The notes beneath the pieces are model-generated. The model searched no databases. It saw only the letters and a program-made list of their open reading frames with translations, and was not told where the DNA came from. Both the position numbers and the translations under genes were made by a program. 18,089 nt of DNA. Origin: Candidatus Avipropionibacterium avicola (GTDB taxonomy: Bacteria > Actinomycetota > Actinomycetes > Propionibacteriales > Propionibacteriaceae). Below are positions 1-6,983 of this stretch, in pieces. The stretch spans positions 1-18,089 of the forward strand of contig DVLP01000402.1 of NCBI GenBank assembly GCA_018715445.1. Direction: 5' to 3'. The stretch's first letter is position 1. Each line of letters begins with the position of its first letter.

Positions 1-201
1 CTGCCACAGGCTGGCCGTCAGCGCCGGGAAGTCGGCCTCGCCGACCGCCGCCAGCTCCGCACGGTCGAGTCGGGCGTCGACCCGCTGCCAGCCGGTGCGG
101 TCGGCGATGGTTGGGAAGGGGGTCCAGGCCGCGAGTCGGTCGGCGGTGAGACCGGCGTCGTCGAGCAGGGCGGTCAGGGGGCCATGGGCGTAACCACTCA
201 T
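1..201 (-). CDS. Heparinase II/III-like polysaccharide lyase, N-terminal fragment (runs off the window)
   Basis: The first 67 codons of a minus-strand gene continue past the left edge. Translation starts at the ATG at 201, preceded by GAGAGGA about 8 bases upstream, a good ribosome binding site. The fragment carries WTPFPTIADRTGW (about residues 25-37) and, further on, a Leu/Ala-rich helix ending in FPALTASLWQ. This pattern of a Pro-Phe-Pro turn, a helix, and then a second helix ahead of the toroid resembles the beginning of heparinase II/III-type lyases found beside oligosaccharide ABC transporters. Such enzymes cleave uronic-acid-containing polysaccharides by beta-elimination. There is no signal peptide, so the enzyme would act in the cytoplasm on imported oligosaccharides. 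It is the last visible gene of the sugar-uptake operon, 119 bp after the solute-binding protein gene, with a strong stem-loop between. The catalytic region is outside the window, so the family call is tentative. Confidence 0.5.
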   Translation of the reverse strand, partial: MSGYAHGPLTALLDDAGLTADRLAAWTPFPTIADRTGWQRVDARLDRAELAAVGEADFPALTASLWQ

Positions 202-320
202 CGGTGGGGTCCTCTCAAGGGCAAGGATCGGGGCAACGAGGGGGAACCGTCGACGACCGACCGCGGTGGGCCGTGGCCGGTCGTCGACGATGCCGAACGG
301 TGTCAGTCTGCGAAGCGCGC
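202..320. other. Intra-operon intergenic spacer containing a stem-loop
   Basis: This 119 bp non-coding gap separates the solute-binding protein stop codon from the lyase start. It contains the inverted repeat at 248-289 and the ribosome binding site of the lyase gene. I see no other gene in it. Confidence 0.7.
248..289 (-). terminator. Long stem-loop between lipoprotein and lyase genes (attenuator or mRNA-stabilising hairpin)
   Basis: Bases 248-266 pair with 271-289 around the 4-base loop at 267-270. The outer 11 pairs are perfect (248-258 with 279-289). In the minus-strand RNA the inner part contains one G-U pair (260/277) and one C-A mismatch (263/274). No T-rich tract follows on the minus strand, so it does not look like a full intrinsic terminator. 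A hairpin after the binding-protein gene of a sugar ABC operon often protects the upstream message or reduces read-through, keeping the binding protein more abundant than its neighbours. That role here is inferred. Confidence 0.6.
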
Positions 321-1976
321 TCAGATGTCGCCGCGTTCGCGGAGGGCCTCCAGCAGCTCCTCCTTGATCTTGGCCTGGACCTTGTCCTGGTACTCCTTGA
401 TGGTCGCCTTGAGCTCGTCCAGGGTCTTGCGGCCGAGGATGTAGTCGTTGCGGTCGTCCTCGATGGCCGTGGTGTACTGCCCGTTCTTCTCCTGGGTGTC
501 CGAGCGCAGGCCCTGGATCGGGTTGGGCACCAGCCCGGTGGCGATGTCGGTCTGCAGCGCATGGACGCCGGTGAAGGTGTCACGCAGCACCGGGGCCGAG
601 GCGTACTGGGCCTGGGGTGCCGCCGACACGTAGCCCAGGTTGATGGCGCGGTCCTGTGACCGCTCGGTGTCGGGCTGCGGCGACCCGTCGACCATGGTGT
701 ACTGCTCGCCCTCGATCCCGAAGGCGATCTTGGTGTACTCCTCGGAGCCGAACGGGGCCGCGAGGTAGTCCATGATGTTGAGGATCTCCTCGACCTTGGC
801 CGGGTCGAGTCCACGCTTCAGGGCATTGACCGAGAAGATGCCCGATCCCTGCATGGCATGGACCTTCGAGCCGTCCTTCGTCCACGGGGCGCGCCCACCC
901 ATGATCGTGTCGGGGTAGTTGATGTTGTCCGGGTACCACGCGATGCCGTCCTCGCAGGCGGCCACCCGTCCCTGCCAGAACAGGGTCTTCTGCTGCGCCA
1001 CCGACATCCCGGGGGTGTCGGGGTGCATGTAACCGAGCTCCCAGACCTTCTTGACGAAGTCGAGCCCCTCGAAGTAGCTGTCGTGCTCGAACGACTCGGT
1101 GAGCGTCTCGCCGTCCAGCTGCCAGGCGTTGGGGACCTCGTACATCCCGTTGGTGGTGTTGGTCATCCAGCCGCCGTCGGCAGCAGAGAAGGCGTAGCGC
1201 TGCTTCGACTTGTCGGTCATCGCCTTGCCCCACTCCAGGAACTCCTCCTGGCCCTTGGGTGCTTCGTCGAAGCCGGCGTCGGAGCTGATGTCGGTACGGA
1301 TGTACATCACGCTGGGGAACAGGGTCCGGGTGACCGGGATGCCCCACAGCTTGCCCTTGCTGATCGCCTGACTCCACGCGTACGCAGGGATGTTGGCCAG
1401 GTTCGGGTACTTCAGCACGGCGTCGCCGCCGAGATGCTCGGTGAGGTCCTCGAACTGGTTGTCGATCAGGGCGTTCATGCGGGGCAGCGACATCCACAGC
1501 GGGCACTGGATGATGTCGGGCAGGTCACCACCGCCGGCGATCACCGTGGAGAACTTCTGCTCGTAGTCGGTGGAGGACACGATCTCGGGGATGTAGTTCA
1601 CGCCGAGCTCGGAGTTCATCAACTCCCAGTACGAGTTCTTGTCCAGCGGGGTGGGCGGCGGGTTGTAGGTGATGATCATGGCCCGCAGGTCGCCACCGGA
1701 GCCGGTCTCGTGCTCCACGGAGGTGAAGGGCGGGTTCGGGTAGGAGAAGTAGACGTCCTGGACGACCTCGTCGCCGACCAGGTCGGGCTCGACCTCGACG
1801 TCGATCTTCTGGTAGGTCGGCATGGCCTCGGCACTGGTGCCGCCGTTGCCGCCCCCGCCACCACCACCCGAGCCGGACGGGCCGCAGGCGGCGAGCAGGG
1901 CGGCCGAACCGAGCGCGGTGGCCGAGCCGGCGAGGAACCGTCGGCGGTGCACCGACGGGAACTGGAGAGCAGACAT
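321..1976 (-). CDS. Extracellular solute-binding lipoprotein of a carbohydrate ABC transporter (family 1, LipO-like)
   Basis: This 551-residue protein is the substrate-capturing component of the importer encoded just upstream. The chosen start is the ATG at 1976, because AGAAAGGA lies about 6 bases upstream; an in-frame start at 1997 lacks such a site. The N-terminus has a twin-arginine motif (HRRRFLAG, residues 10-17), a hydrophobic stretch, and the lipobox LLAAC with the lipidated Cys at residue 31. A Gly/Ser-rich linker follows. It is therefore probably exported folded by the Tat route and anchored on the outer face of the membrane. The body has family-1 binding-protein features: an early Asp/Tyr/Pro-rich lobe, aromatic residues typical of sugar clefts, and the C-terminal segment ILGRKTLDELKATIKEYQDK followed by charged helices, as in LipO-type proteins. 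The exact sugar cannot be read from the sequence; the lyase downstream suggests a uronic-acid-containing oligosaccharide. Confidence 0.9.
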   Translation of the reverse strand: MSALQFPSVHRRRFLAGSATALGSAALLAACGPSGSGGGGGGGNGGTSAEAMPTYQKIDVEVEPDLVGDEVVQDVYFSYPNPPFTSVEHETGSGGDLRAMIITYNPPPTPLDKNSYWELMNSELGVNYIPEIVSSTDYEQKFSTVIAGGGDLPDIIQCPLWMSLPRMNALIDNQFEDLTEHLGGDAVLKYPNLANIPAYAWSQAISKGKLWGIPVTRTLFPSVMYIRTDISSDAGFDEAPKGQEEFLEWGKAMTDKSKQRYAFSAADGGWMTNTTNGMYEVPNAWQLDGETLTESFEHDSYFEGLDFVKKVWELGYMHPDTPGMSVAQQKTLFWQGRVAACEDGIAWYPDNINYPDTIMGGRAPWTKDGSKVHAMQGSGIFSVNALKRGLDPAKVEEILNIMDYLAAPFGSEEYTKIAFGIEGEQYTMVDGSPQPDTERSQDRAINLGYVSAAPQAQYASAPVLRDTFTGVHALQTDIATGLVPNPIQGLRSDTQEKNGQYTTAIEDDRNDYILGRKTLDELKATIKEYQDKVQAKIKEELLEALRERGDI

Positions 1977-2009
1977 GATGATCCTTTCTGGAAACAACTT
2001 CGGTGTTGG

Positions 2010-2960
2010 TCAGCCCTTGAGGGCTCCGGTGAGCACGCCTTTGGTGAGGTGACGCTGGACGAACGGATAGACGCACAGCACCGGGATGATGGCGATGACG
2101 ACCACGGCCATCTGGATTGCCTGTTGCGGTGGTGGGGACTCCCCGGCGGTGTCGTTGGCCAAGGGGGTGCCCTGCAGGACGTAGGCCCGCAGCACCAGCT
2201 GCAGCGGCCACTTCGAGCTGTCCTGCAGGTAGAGCATCGCGTTGAAGAAGGCGTTCCAGTAGCCGACGCCGTAGAACAGGCCCACCACGGCCAGCACCGA
2301 CTTCGACAACGGGATCGCCAGGCTGGTGAGGATCCGCCACTCCGAGGCGCCGTCGATCCGGGCCGCCTCGAACAACTCCTGCGGCAGGTTCTGGATGAAG
2401 CCACGCACGATCACCAGGTTGAACGCCGACAGACAGGTCGGCAGGATCAGCGCCCACAGGTTGTCCAACAGTCCGATGGTGCGCACCACGACGTACAGCG
2501 GGATGATGCCGGGGGAGAACAGGAAGGTCAGCAGCACCATGGTCAGCAGTCCGCGGTGCCACAGGGTCCCGGGCCGGGACAGGGCGTAGGCGGCCAGGGT
2601 GGTGATGGTGAGCGAGAGCGTGGTGCCGACCGCGGCGACGAAGACCGACACCAGGACGGCCTGGGTGACCACGCCGCCGTTGAGGATGCGGGTGTAGGCC
2701 TCCAGGGTGACATCGGTCGGGATGACGACCAGCCCGCCGGCGGCGTCGATCGCCTGCCGGCTGGAGATCGAGGTGGAGATCACCACCAGGAAGGGAAACA
2801 GCACCAGCGCGATCAGGATCACGAAGGCGAGCACCCGCAGGGTGTTGGTCAGCACGCCCGGGCGGTGACCCCAGATCGGTGGGGCGTACTTGGGGCTCTT
2901 GGTGTGCCGGGTCGCAGGCCGCGACGAGGCCGGCGTCGGGGTGGAGTCGACGGTGGTCAT
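2010..2960 (-). CDS. Carbohydrate ABC transporter permease, LplC/YtcP-like (MalG-type)
   Basis: This 316-residue inner-membrane protein forms half of the import channel. About six hydrophobic segments are visible (roughly residues 42-65, 100-128, 137-160, 168-188, 217-233 and near the C-terminus). The cytoplasmic EAA loop reads EAARIDGAS (198-206) followed by an IPLSK segment, the docking site for the ATPase. I chose the ATG at 2960 because GTGAGG lies 6 bases upstream. A GTG at 2972 is also possible; it would overlap the preceding stop codon by 4 bp but has no clear ribosome binding site. The gene follows the partner permease directly and is separated from the lipoprotein gene by 33 bp. No ATPase is encoded in this operon within the window; such importers often share a general MsmK/UgpC-type ATPase encoded elsewhere. 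Confidence 0.92.
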   Translation of the reverse strand: MTTVDSTPTPASSRPATRHTKSPKYAPPIWGHRPGVLTNTLRVLAFVILIALVLFPFLVVISTSISSRQAIDAAGGLVVIPTDVTLEAYTRILNGGVVTQAVLVSVFVAAVGTTLSLTITTLAAYALSRPGTLWHRGLLTMVLLTFLFSPGIIPLYVVVRTIGLLDNLWALILPTCLSAFNLVIVRGFIQNLPQELFEAARIDGASEWRILTSLAIPLSKSVLAVVGLFYGVGYWNAFFNAMLYLQDSSKWPLQLVLRAYVLQGTPLANDTAGESPPPQQAIQMAVVVIAIIPVLCVYPFVQRHLTKGVLTGALKG

Positions 2961-2968
2961 CGTGGGCC

Positions 2969-3982
2969 TCACTTCGCGGTGTTTCGGTAGATGCCGTCCT
3001 CGCCGAGCAGGTGGGCGACCTTGTTCGCGACCAGGATCAGGACCAGCCCGATCACGCCCTTGAACAGGCCTGCGGCCACACCGATCGACCAGTTGCCGGC
3101 GACGACGCCGTTGAAGTAGACGTAGGTGTCGAGCACCTCGGCCGCCCTCGGCCCCACCGAGTCACGCTGCAGCAGGAACTGCTCGAAGCCGACGCTGAGC
3201 GCGTCACCCAGCCGCAGGATCAGCATCAGGATGATGATCGGACGGATGCCCGGCAGCGTGATGTGCCACAGCCGCCGCCAGACACCGGCGCCGTCCATCG
3301 CGGCCGACTCGTACAACGAGTCGTCGATCGCCGAGAGGGCGGCCAGGAAGATGATGGTGCCCCAGCCGGCGTCCTTCCAGACGGTCTGGGCCACGATCAT
3401 GAACTTGAACAGTTCCGGGTTCTGCATCAGGTTGACCGTGTCCATGCCGCTCTGGGCCAGGAACTGGTTGAGGATGCCCGCCGATCCCAGTGTCTGTTGG
3501 AAGAAGCCGACCACGATCACCCAGGACAGGAAGTGGGGCAGGTACAGCACCGACTGCAGGAAGGAACGGATCCAGGGGTGCAGCATCGAGTGCACGAAGA
3601 TGGCCAGGGCGATCGGCACCGGGAAGTAGAAGACCAGGTTGAGCGCGGTGAACATCAAGGTGTTGCCCAGCGCCAACCAGAAGTTCTCGTCGCCGAACAG
3701 CCGTTCGAAGTTCTGCAGCCCGGTGAACTCGTTCTCCAGGAACGGGACGAACGGGACGTAGTCCATGAAGGCGATCACGTTGCCGAGCAGGGGGAGGTAC
3801 ACGAAGGTGATCATGACGATCACCGCCGGCAGGATCATGATCAGCAGCGGGTAGTCGCGGCGCAGTCGCGTCACGAACGGGACCTTGCGGTGCTTCGTCC
3901 TGCGGTCCCCGGATCTGGGTCGGGGACCGGGGGATCGATCCTTCGGCGCCTTCGTCTCGGCAACGATGCTCGTACGGCTCAC
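2969..3982 (-). CDS. Carbohydrate ABC transporter permease, LplB-like (MalF-type)
   Basis: This 337-residue membrane protein is the second channel subunit and the first gene of the uptake operon. The GTG at 3982 is taken as the start, since GAGGGGG lies 4 bases upstream; the frame stays open to 4057, but that extension looks non-coding and has no ribosome binding site. A basic N-terminal tail (residues 10-42) precedes the first membrane segment, YPLLIMILPAVIVMITFVYL (44-63). Further segments lie near 105-130, 145-165, 205-220, 248-262 and 300-320. The EAA loop is ESAAMDGAG (225-233). The C-terminal pattern of FEQFLL, then TYVYFNGV, then NWSIGVAAGLFKGVIG is characteristic of LplB-type permeases for complex oligosaccharides. 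Expression is probably set by the upstream region with the LacI-type palindrome at 4108-4115. Confidence 0.92.
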   Translation of the reverse strand: MSRTSIVAETKAPKDRSPGPRPRSGDRRTKHRKVPFVTRLRRDYPLLIMILPAVIVMITFVYLPLLGNVIAFMDYVPFVPFLENEFTGLQNFERLFGDENFWLALGNTLMFTALNLVFYFPVPIALAIFVHSMLHPWIRSFLQSVLYLPHFLSWVIVVGFFQQTLGSAGILNQFLAQSGMDTVNLMQNPELFKFMIVAQTVWKDAGWGTIIFLAALSAIDDSLYESAAMDGAGVWRRLWHITLPGIRPIIILMLILRLGDALSVGFEQFLLQRDSVGPRAAEVLDTYVYFNGVVAGNWSIGVAAGLFKGVIGLVLILVANKVAHLLGEDGIYRNTAK

Positions 3983-4021
3983 CTGACCCCCTCTGGACGG
4001 TTCCCTGCGGCATGCGCTCTC

Positions 4022-4074
4022 ATCGGACCCGTCGGGGACTGCACGACTGTGGGGCACTCCCGGATCGGACCCGT
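4022..4074. repeat. Direct repeat ATCGGACCCGT, two copies 42 bp apart
   Basis: Identical 11 bp copies lie at 4022-4032 and 4064-4074 in the divergent regulatory region. The 42 bp period is close to four DNA helical turns, so both copies would face the same side of the helix. This could be a paired protein-binding site or chance; no further copies were noticed. Confidence 0.4.
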
Positions 4075-4107
4075 GCCGGAAGTGTGCCCGACCTGCGTCA
4101 GGGAGGG

Positions 4108-4115
4108 AAGCGCTT
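4108..4115. promoter_or_regulatory. Candidate LacI-family operator (AAGCGCTT)
   Basis: The perfect palindrome AAGCGCTT matches the AANCGNTT core recognised by LacI/GalR-family repressors, which commonly control sugar ABC operons in actinobacteria. On the minus strand it lies just downstream of TTGACG (4124-4119), where a bound repressor would block a promoter reading into the import operon. I could not find a good -10 at the right spacing, so the promoter itself is uncertain. The regulator gene is not in the window. Confidence 0.5.
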
Positions 4116-4200
4116 GCTCGTCAACTGCACATGAACACACATCCGGAGCCGTGCGCCGGGACCGTTCATCTGAGGTGCCGTGATGTTCACGTGGGGTTCA

Positions 4201-4216
4201 CCGGATCACCATCCGG
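4201..4216. promoter_or_regulatory. Inverted repeat CCGGAT-N4-ATCCGG upstream of the polymer operon
   Basis: The six-base arms at 4201-4206 and 4211-4216 are perfect inverted copies. The element ends 6 bases before the putative -10 hexamer, inside the expected promoter spacer, so it could be an operator for the polymer operon. Confidence 0.4.
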
Positions 4217-4222
4217 GCTGCC

Positions 4223-4235
4223 TAGCCTCAGCCTC
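4223..4235 (+). promoter_or_regulatory. Putative -10 box for leaderless transcription of the polymer operon
   Basis: TAGCCT at 4223-4228 fits the actinobacterial TANNNT -10 pattern. Seven bases separate it from the ATG at 4236, so transcription would start at or next to the start codon. No Shine-Dalgarno sequence precedes that ATG, which fits a leaderless mRNA. No convincing -35 is present at 16-19 bp. Confidence 0.45.
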
Positions 4236-5270
4236 ATGTTGCGTCAGGCGATCATCACCGGGGTGCGCAACCCCACCCATCTGGTCCACATCTCGTCCTA
4301 CCTGCGGACCCTGCTGGACGAGCGTTGCCAACGGCTGGTGGTGCGTTGGTCCGACCCGGAACGATCCATCGCCAGGTTCGGCAGGCTCAGCCTCGACCCC
4401 ACGGTGGTGTCGCGGTGGCTGCCGGACGACCCCCGGCTCGAGCTCGACCTGGGCTCGGGCGCCGGTCGCTGGCGTTTCCCCTCCGACCACTGGGCGACCC
4501 ATCTGGCGGTCGGCCGGGCGGGGCTACGACCGTACGCCGCGATGCTGGCAGCCAACCCGGGGCGGACCCCGCACGTGGTGGTCATCGATGACGGCCTGGC
4601 CAGCTACGGCGAGCCCACCGCATGGCTCGACGACGGGAGCGTTCGGCGGCCCCGGAACCGGCCCGGAGCCCTCGGTCGGGCGGTGGTCGAGCTCGGGCAT
4701 CGCGCCATCGCGGGTGATCGGTGGGCGCTCTACACCCGGACCGCAACCCGGTGGCAGGTCGATGAGCAGGTCGCCGCAGAGTTTCGTCGCCGCCTCGGGG
4801 AGGTCCCGGTCGTCGACCCGGACCGGGTGGTCGTGCTCAGTCAGCCCCGGGGTCAGGTCGGTCCGCCCCGGAGCCGAGCGGAGGAGTTGGATCGCGTCAA
4901 CCACCAGGCCCACATCCGTCGTCTCGTGACCCGGGTCCGGGCCGAGGGCAAGCAGGTCGTGGTCCGTCCCCACCCGATGGAGGATCCCCGGGCCTACGAC
5001 GGTCTCGACGTGATCGCCGGGGTCGGCCCGGCCGAGCTCGATCCCGCCGTGGTGTCGGCCGCCGAGGTGATCGGCGAACCGAGCACCACCCTGGTGAACC
5101 TGGCAGCCCTGTACGGGCGTCGCGCACGGCTGGTCGCACCCCCGGTGACCGGTGGGGCCCCCGTGGTGCTGTCGCAGACCCAGGCCGAGCTGGTCCGGAC
5201 CTTCGTCGATGACCCCGACCTGACCTGCACGGAGCCGATGCTGGCCCGCCCGGTCGCCCTGGTGGCCTGA
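4236..5270 (+). CDS. Polysialyltransferase-like glycosyltransferase (GT52/PolyST-type fold)
   Basis: This 344-residue protein opens the polymer operon. It probably transfers a sugar from a nucleotide donor to a growing surface glycan in the cytoplasm. Three hallmarks of the bacterial sialyl/polysialyltransferase superfamily appear in order: an acidic catalytic motif IDDG (117-120), the HP motif in VVVRPHP (241-247), and a Ser/Thr pair near the end in GEPSTT (280-285). LSQP (201-204) marks the start of the C-terminal nucleotide-binding half. The Asp and His are the expected base and donor-phosphate-binding residues of that superfamily. The donor need not be sialic acid; no sialic acid synthesis genes are seen here. 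The frame is open upstream to 4131, but homology-like sequence begins at MLRQAIITGV and a leaderless -10 fits the ATG at 4236. The gene lies 9 bp before the next glycosyltransferase. Confidence 0.75.
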   Translation: MLRQAIITGVRNPTHLVHISSYLRTLLDERCQRLVVRWSDPERSIARFGRLSLDPTVVSRWLPDDPRLELDLGSGAGRWRFPSDHWATHLAVGRAGLRPYAAMLAANPGRTPHVVVIDDGLASYGEPTAWLDDGSVRRPRNRPGALGRAVVELGHRAIAGDRWALYTRTATRWQVDEQVAAEFRRRLGEVPVVDPDRVVVLSQPRGQVGPPRSRAEELDRVNHQAHIRRLVTRVRAEGKQVVVRPHPMEDPRAYDGLDVIAGVGPAELDPAVVSAAEVIGEPSTTLVNLAALYGRRARLVAPPVTGGAPVVLSQTQAELVRTFVDDPDLTCTEPMLARPVALVA

Positions 5271-5279
5271 GTCGGGCCG

Positions 5280-6983
5280 GTGACTCCACGACTCGAGCAG
5301 ATCGCGCGTCGGATCGCGCGTCGGGGATCGTTGCAGCAGATGGACGGCGTCGCCCGGTGGGTCGGCGCGGTCTCTCCGCCGCTGCGTGACTATCGGCTGA
5401 TGCGGGTGGCCGCCGTCACCGGCGACCCCCACCTCACCGAACGGCTCGCCCTGTCGCTCTCCCGCGGCCGGGCCAGCCTGGACCGGATCCGCACCGCGGT
5501 CCGCACCCTGGCCCACACACCCCACGACCCGTCGGCTCGCCAGGTCCTGGCGCCACTGCGCCGCCACCACCTGGAGTCGTTGGGATGGCTGTTGTTCAAC
5601 CAGGCCAGCGCCGCCGAGGACCGCACCGACGCGCTGCACCTGTTCGAGTGGTGCCGTCGCCGGTGGGGTGGCGCCGCGCTCAGTCGTACCGGCCGCGCCA
5701 CCTGGATCGAGGCGTTGATCGGCCTGGGACAGCACGAACGGGCCCGCCGAGCCCTGGTCGAGCCGATCACGACCGATCGTCGGCTACGCATCGACGCGGT
5801 CAATCCGTACGTCGACCGCGCCCTGGAGCGGGTCTCGCCCGAGGCCGAACGGAGGTGGCTGGCCGAGTTCAACCGCTACTACGTCCCCGCCGGGCTGAGC
5901 CCGGTGCGGCTGGAGTCCGGGGTCGCCGACCCGTACGACCGGCTGGTCGCCGACACACCGACCCGTCGCGAGGTGGCCGGCCCCTTGGTGAGCGTGGTGA
6001 TGTCGGCGTACCGCCCTGACCACCGCCTGCTGACCGCCGTACGGTCGGTGCTCGCCTCCACCTGGACCAATTTGGAGGTGCTGGTCTTCGACGACGCCTC
6101 GGGTCCGCAGTACGACCAGGTGCTGGCGGCCGCCGCCGCCCTCGACCCGCGGGTCGTCGTGGACCGGATGGCCAGCAACGGCGGGACCTACGCGATCCGC
6201 AACGCGGCCCTGGACCGGGCCCGCGGCGACTTCGTGACCTTCCACGACTCCGACGACTGGATGCACCCGGACCGCCTCGCACTCCAGGCCCAGCACCTGC
6301 TCAGCCATCCGCTGGCCCCGGCGAACCTGACCATGAGCCTGCGCACGACCACTCGTCTCGAGCTGGTCAACGCCCGCAGCCTGGGCCTGAAGATCTGCGA
6401 GCCCAGCCTGATGATGCGCCGCAGCGTGGTCACCGAACGGATCGGGGTGTTCGACCGGGTCCGCAAGGCCGGGGACGCCGAGTTCCGCCAACGGATCGAG
6501 GCCGGGTTCGCCACGAAGGTCGAGGCGTTGGCGCCCACCGTGCCGCTGACGCTGCAGCTGGTCAGCCCGGACTCGCTCAGCGGCGGTGACATCCGTCGTT
6601 ATCGGGTCAGCCTGGACCGGCGCCTGCACCGGGCCTGCTACGAGGCCTGGCACCTCGACCAGCGCGCCCGCGGGCTCGTGCCGCGGATCGAGGCGGACGT
6701 TGACGGCGGTGTGCGGCCGTACTACGCCCCACCGACGATCAGTGGGATCAGCCCGGCCGAGCCGCCGCAGGTCTGCGTGGACTGTGACTGGTTCGCCGCC
6801 CCGGCCAGGGAGCAACGACGTCAGGTGGCCCGGGCCGAAGCACTGGCCCGCAGCGGTCTGCGCGTGGCGTTGCGGCAACGCCGTGACCCCCACGCCGACG
6901 GTGATCCTCTTCTCACGCCACACCCGACCGTGATCCGGGCACTCAACCGGGGACGGTTAGGGTTCATCCATGGTGATGACTGA
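5280..6983 (+). CDS. Multidomain family-2 glycosyltransferase with N-terminal helical region
   Basis: This 567-residue protein has three parts. Residues 1-230 form an Arg-rich, largely helical region resembling a solenoid of short repeats. Residues 235-445 are a GT-A catalytic domain of family GT2: VSVVMSAYRPD (237-247), the nucleotide-binding acidic pair FDDAS (270-274), the N-x-G-T-Y-x-x-R-N segment (300-308), and the metal-binding motif FHDSDDW (321-327). Residues 495-567 form a small C-terminal domain starting VCVDCDWF. The enzyme probably adds sugars from nucleotide donors to the same glycan as its neighbour. No membrane segment is visible, so it should be cytoplasmic or peripheral. The GTG at 5280 is the only upstream start after the preceding stop, but its ribosome binding site is weak, so coupling to the upstream gene is likely. 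Its end overlaps the transporter gene by 14 bp. Confidence 0.85.
   Translation: MTPRLEQIARRIARRGSLQQMDGVARWVGAVSPPLRDYRLMRVAAVTGDPHLTERLALSLSRGRASLDRIRTAVRTLAHTPHDPSARQVLAPLRRHHLESLGWLLFNQASAAEDRTDALHLFEWCRRRWGGAALSRTGRATWIEALIGLGQHERARRALVEPITTDRRLRIDAVNPYVDRALERVSPEAERRWLAEFNRYYVPAGLSPVRLESGVADPYDRLVADTPTRREVAGPLVSVVMSAYRPDHRLLTAVRSVLASTWTNLEVLVFDDASGPQYDQVLAAAAALDPRVVVDRMASNGGTYAIRNAALDRARGDFVTFHDSDDWMHPDRLALQAQHLLSHPLAPANLTMSLRTTTRLELVNARSLGLKICEPSLMMRRSVVTERIGVFDRVRKAGDAEFRQRIEAGFATKVEALAPTVPLTLQLVSPDSLSGGDIRRYRVSLDRRLHRACYEAWHLDQRARGLVPRIEADVDGGVRPYYAPPTISGISPAEPPQVCVDCDWFAAPAREQRRQVARAEALARSGLRVALRQRRDPHADGDPLLTPHPTVIRALNRGRLGFIHGDD

Larger units (their letters stand above)
3983..4235. 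promoter_or_regulatory. Divergent intergenic regulatory region
   Basis: This 253 bp non-coding region separates the sugar-import operon (minus) from the polymer operon (plus). It holds an AAGCGCTT palindrome (4108-4115), a TTGACG hexamer on the minus strand (4124-4119), an 11 bp direct repeat (4022-4032 and 4064-4074), an inverted repeat (4201-4216) and a -10-like TAGCCT just before the polymer operon. I find no convincing gene in it. Confidence 0.7.

Noticed and set aside
248..289. Intrinsic terminator ending the import operon
   Set aside because: There is no T-rich tract after the stem on the minus strand, and a gene with a good ribosome binding site follows.
858..2990. Long open frame on the plus strand opposite the solute-binding protein and permease genes
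   Set aside because: It is antisense to well-supported genes, has a skewed Asp/His/Gln/Arg composition, shows no domain motifs, and is expected by chance in GC-rich DNA.
3983..4057. Extended N-terminus for the LplB-like permease
   Set aside because: The extension is Ser/Arg/Pro-rich and not family-like, while the GTG at 3982 has a strong ribosome binding site.
4131..4235. Upstream start for the polysialyltransferase-like gene
   Set aside because: The extra 35 residues are low-complexity and cover the promoter-like elements; the ATG at 4236 fits a leaderless start.
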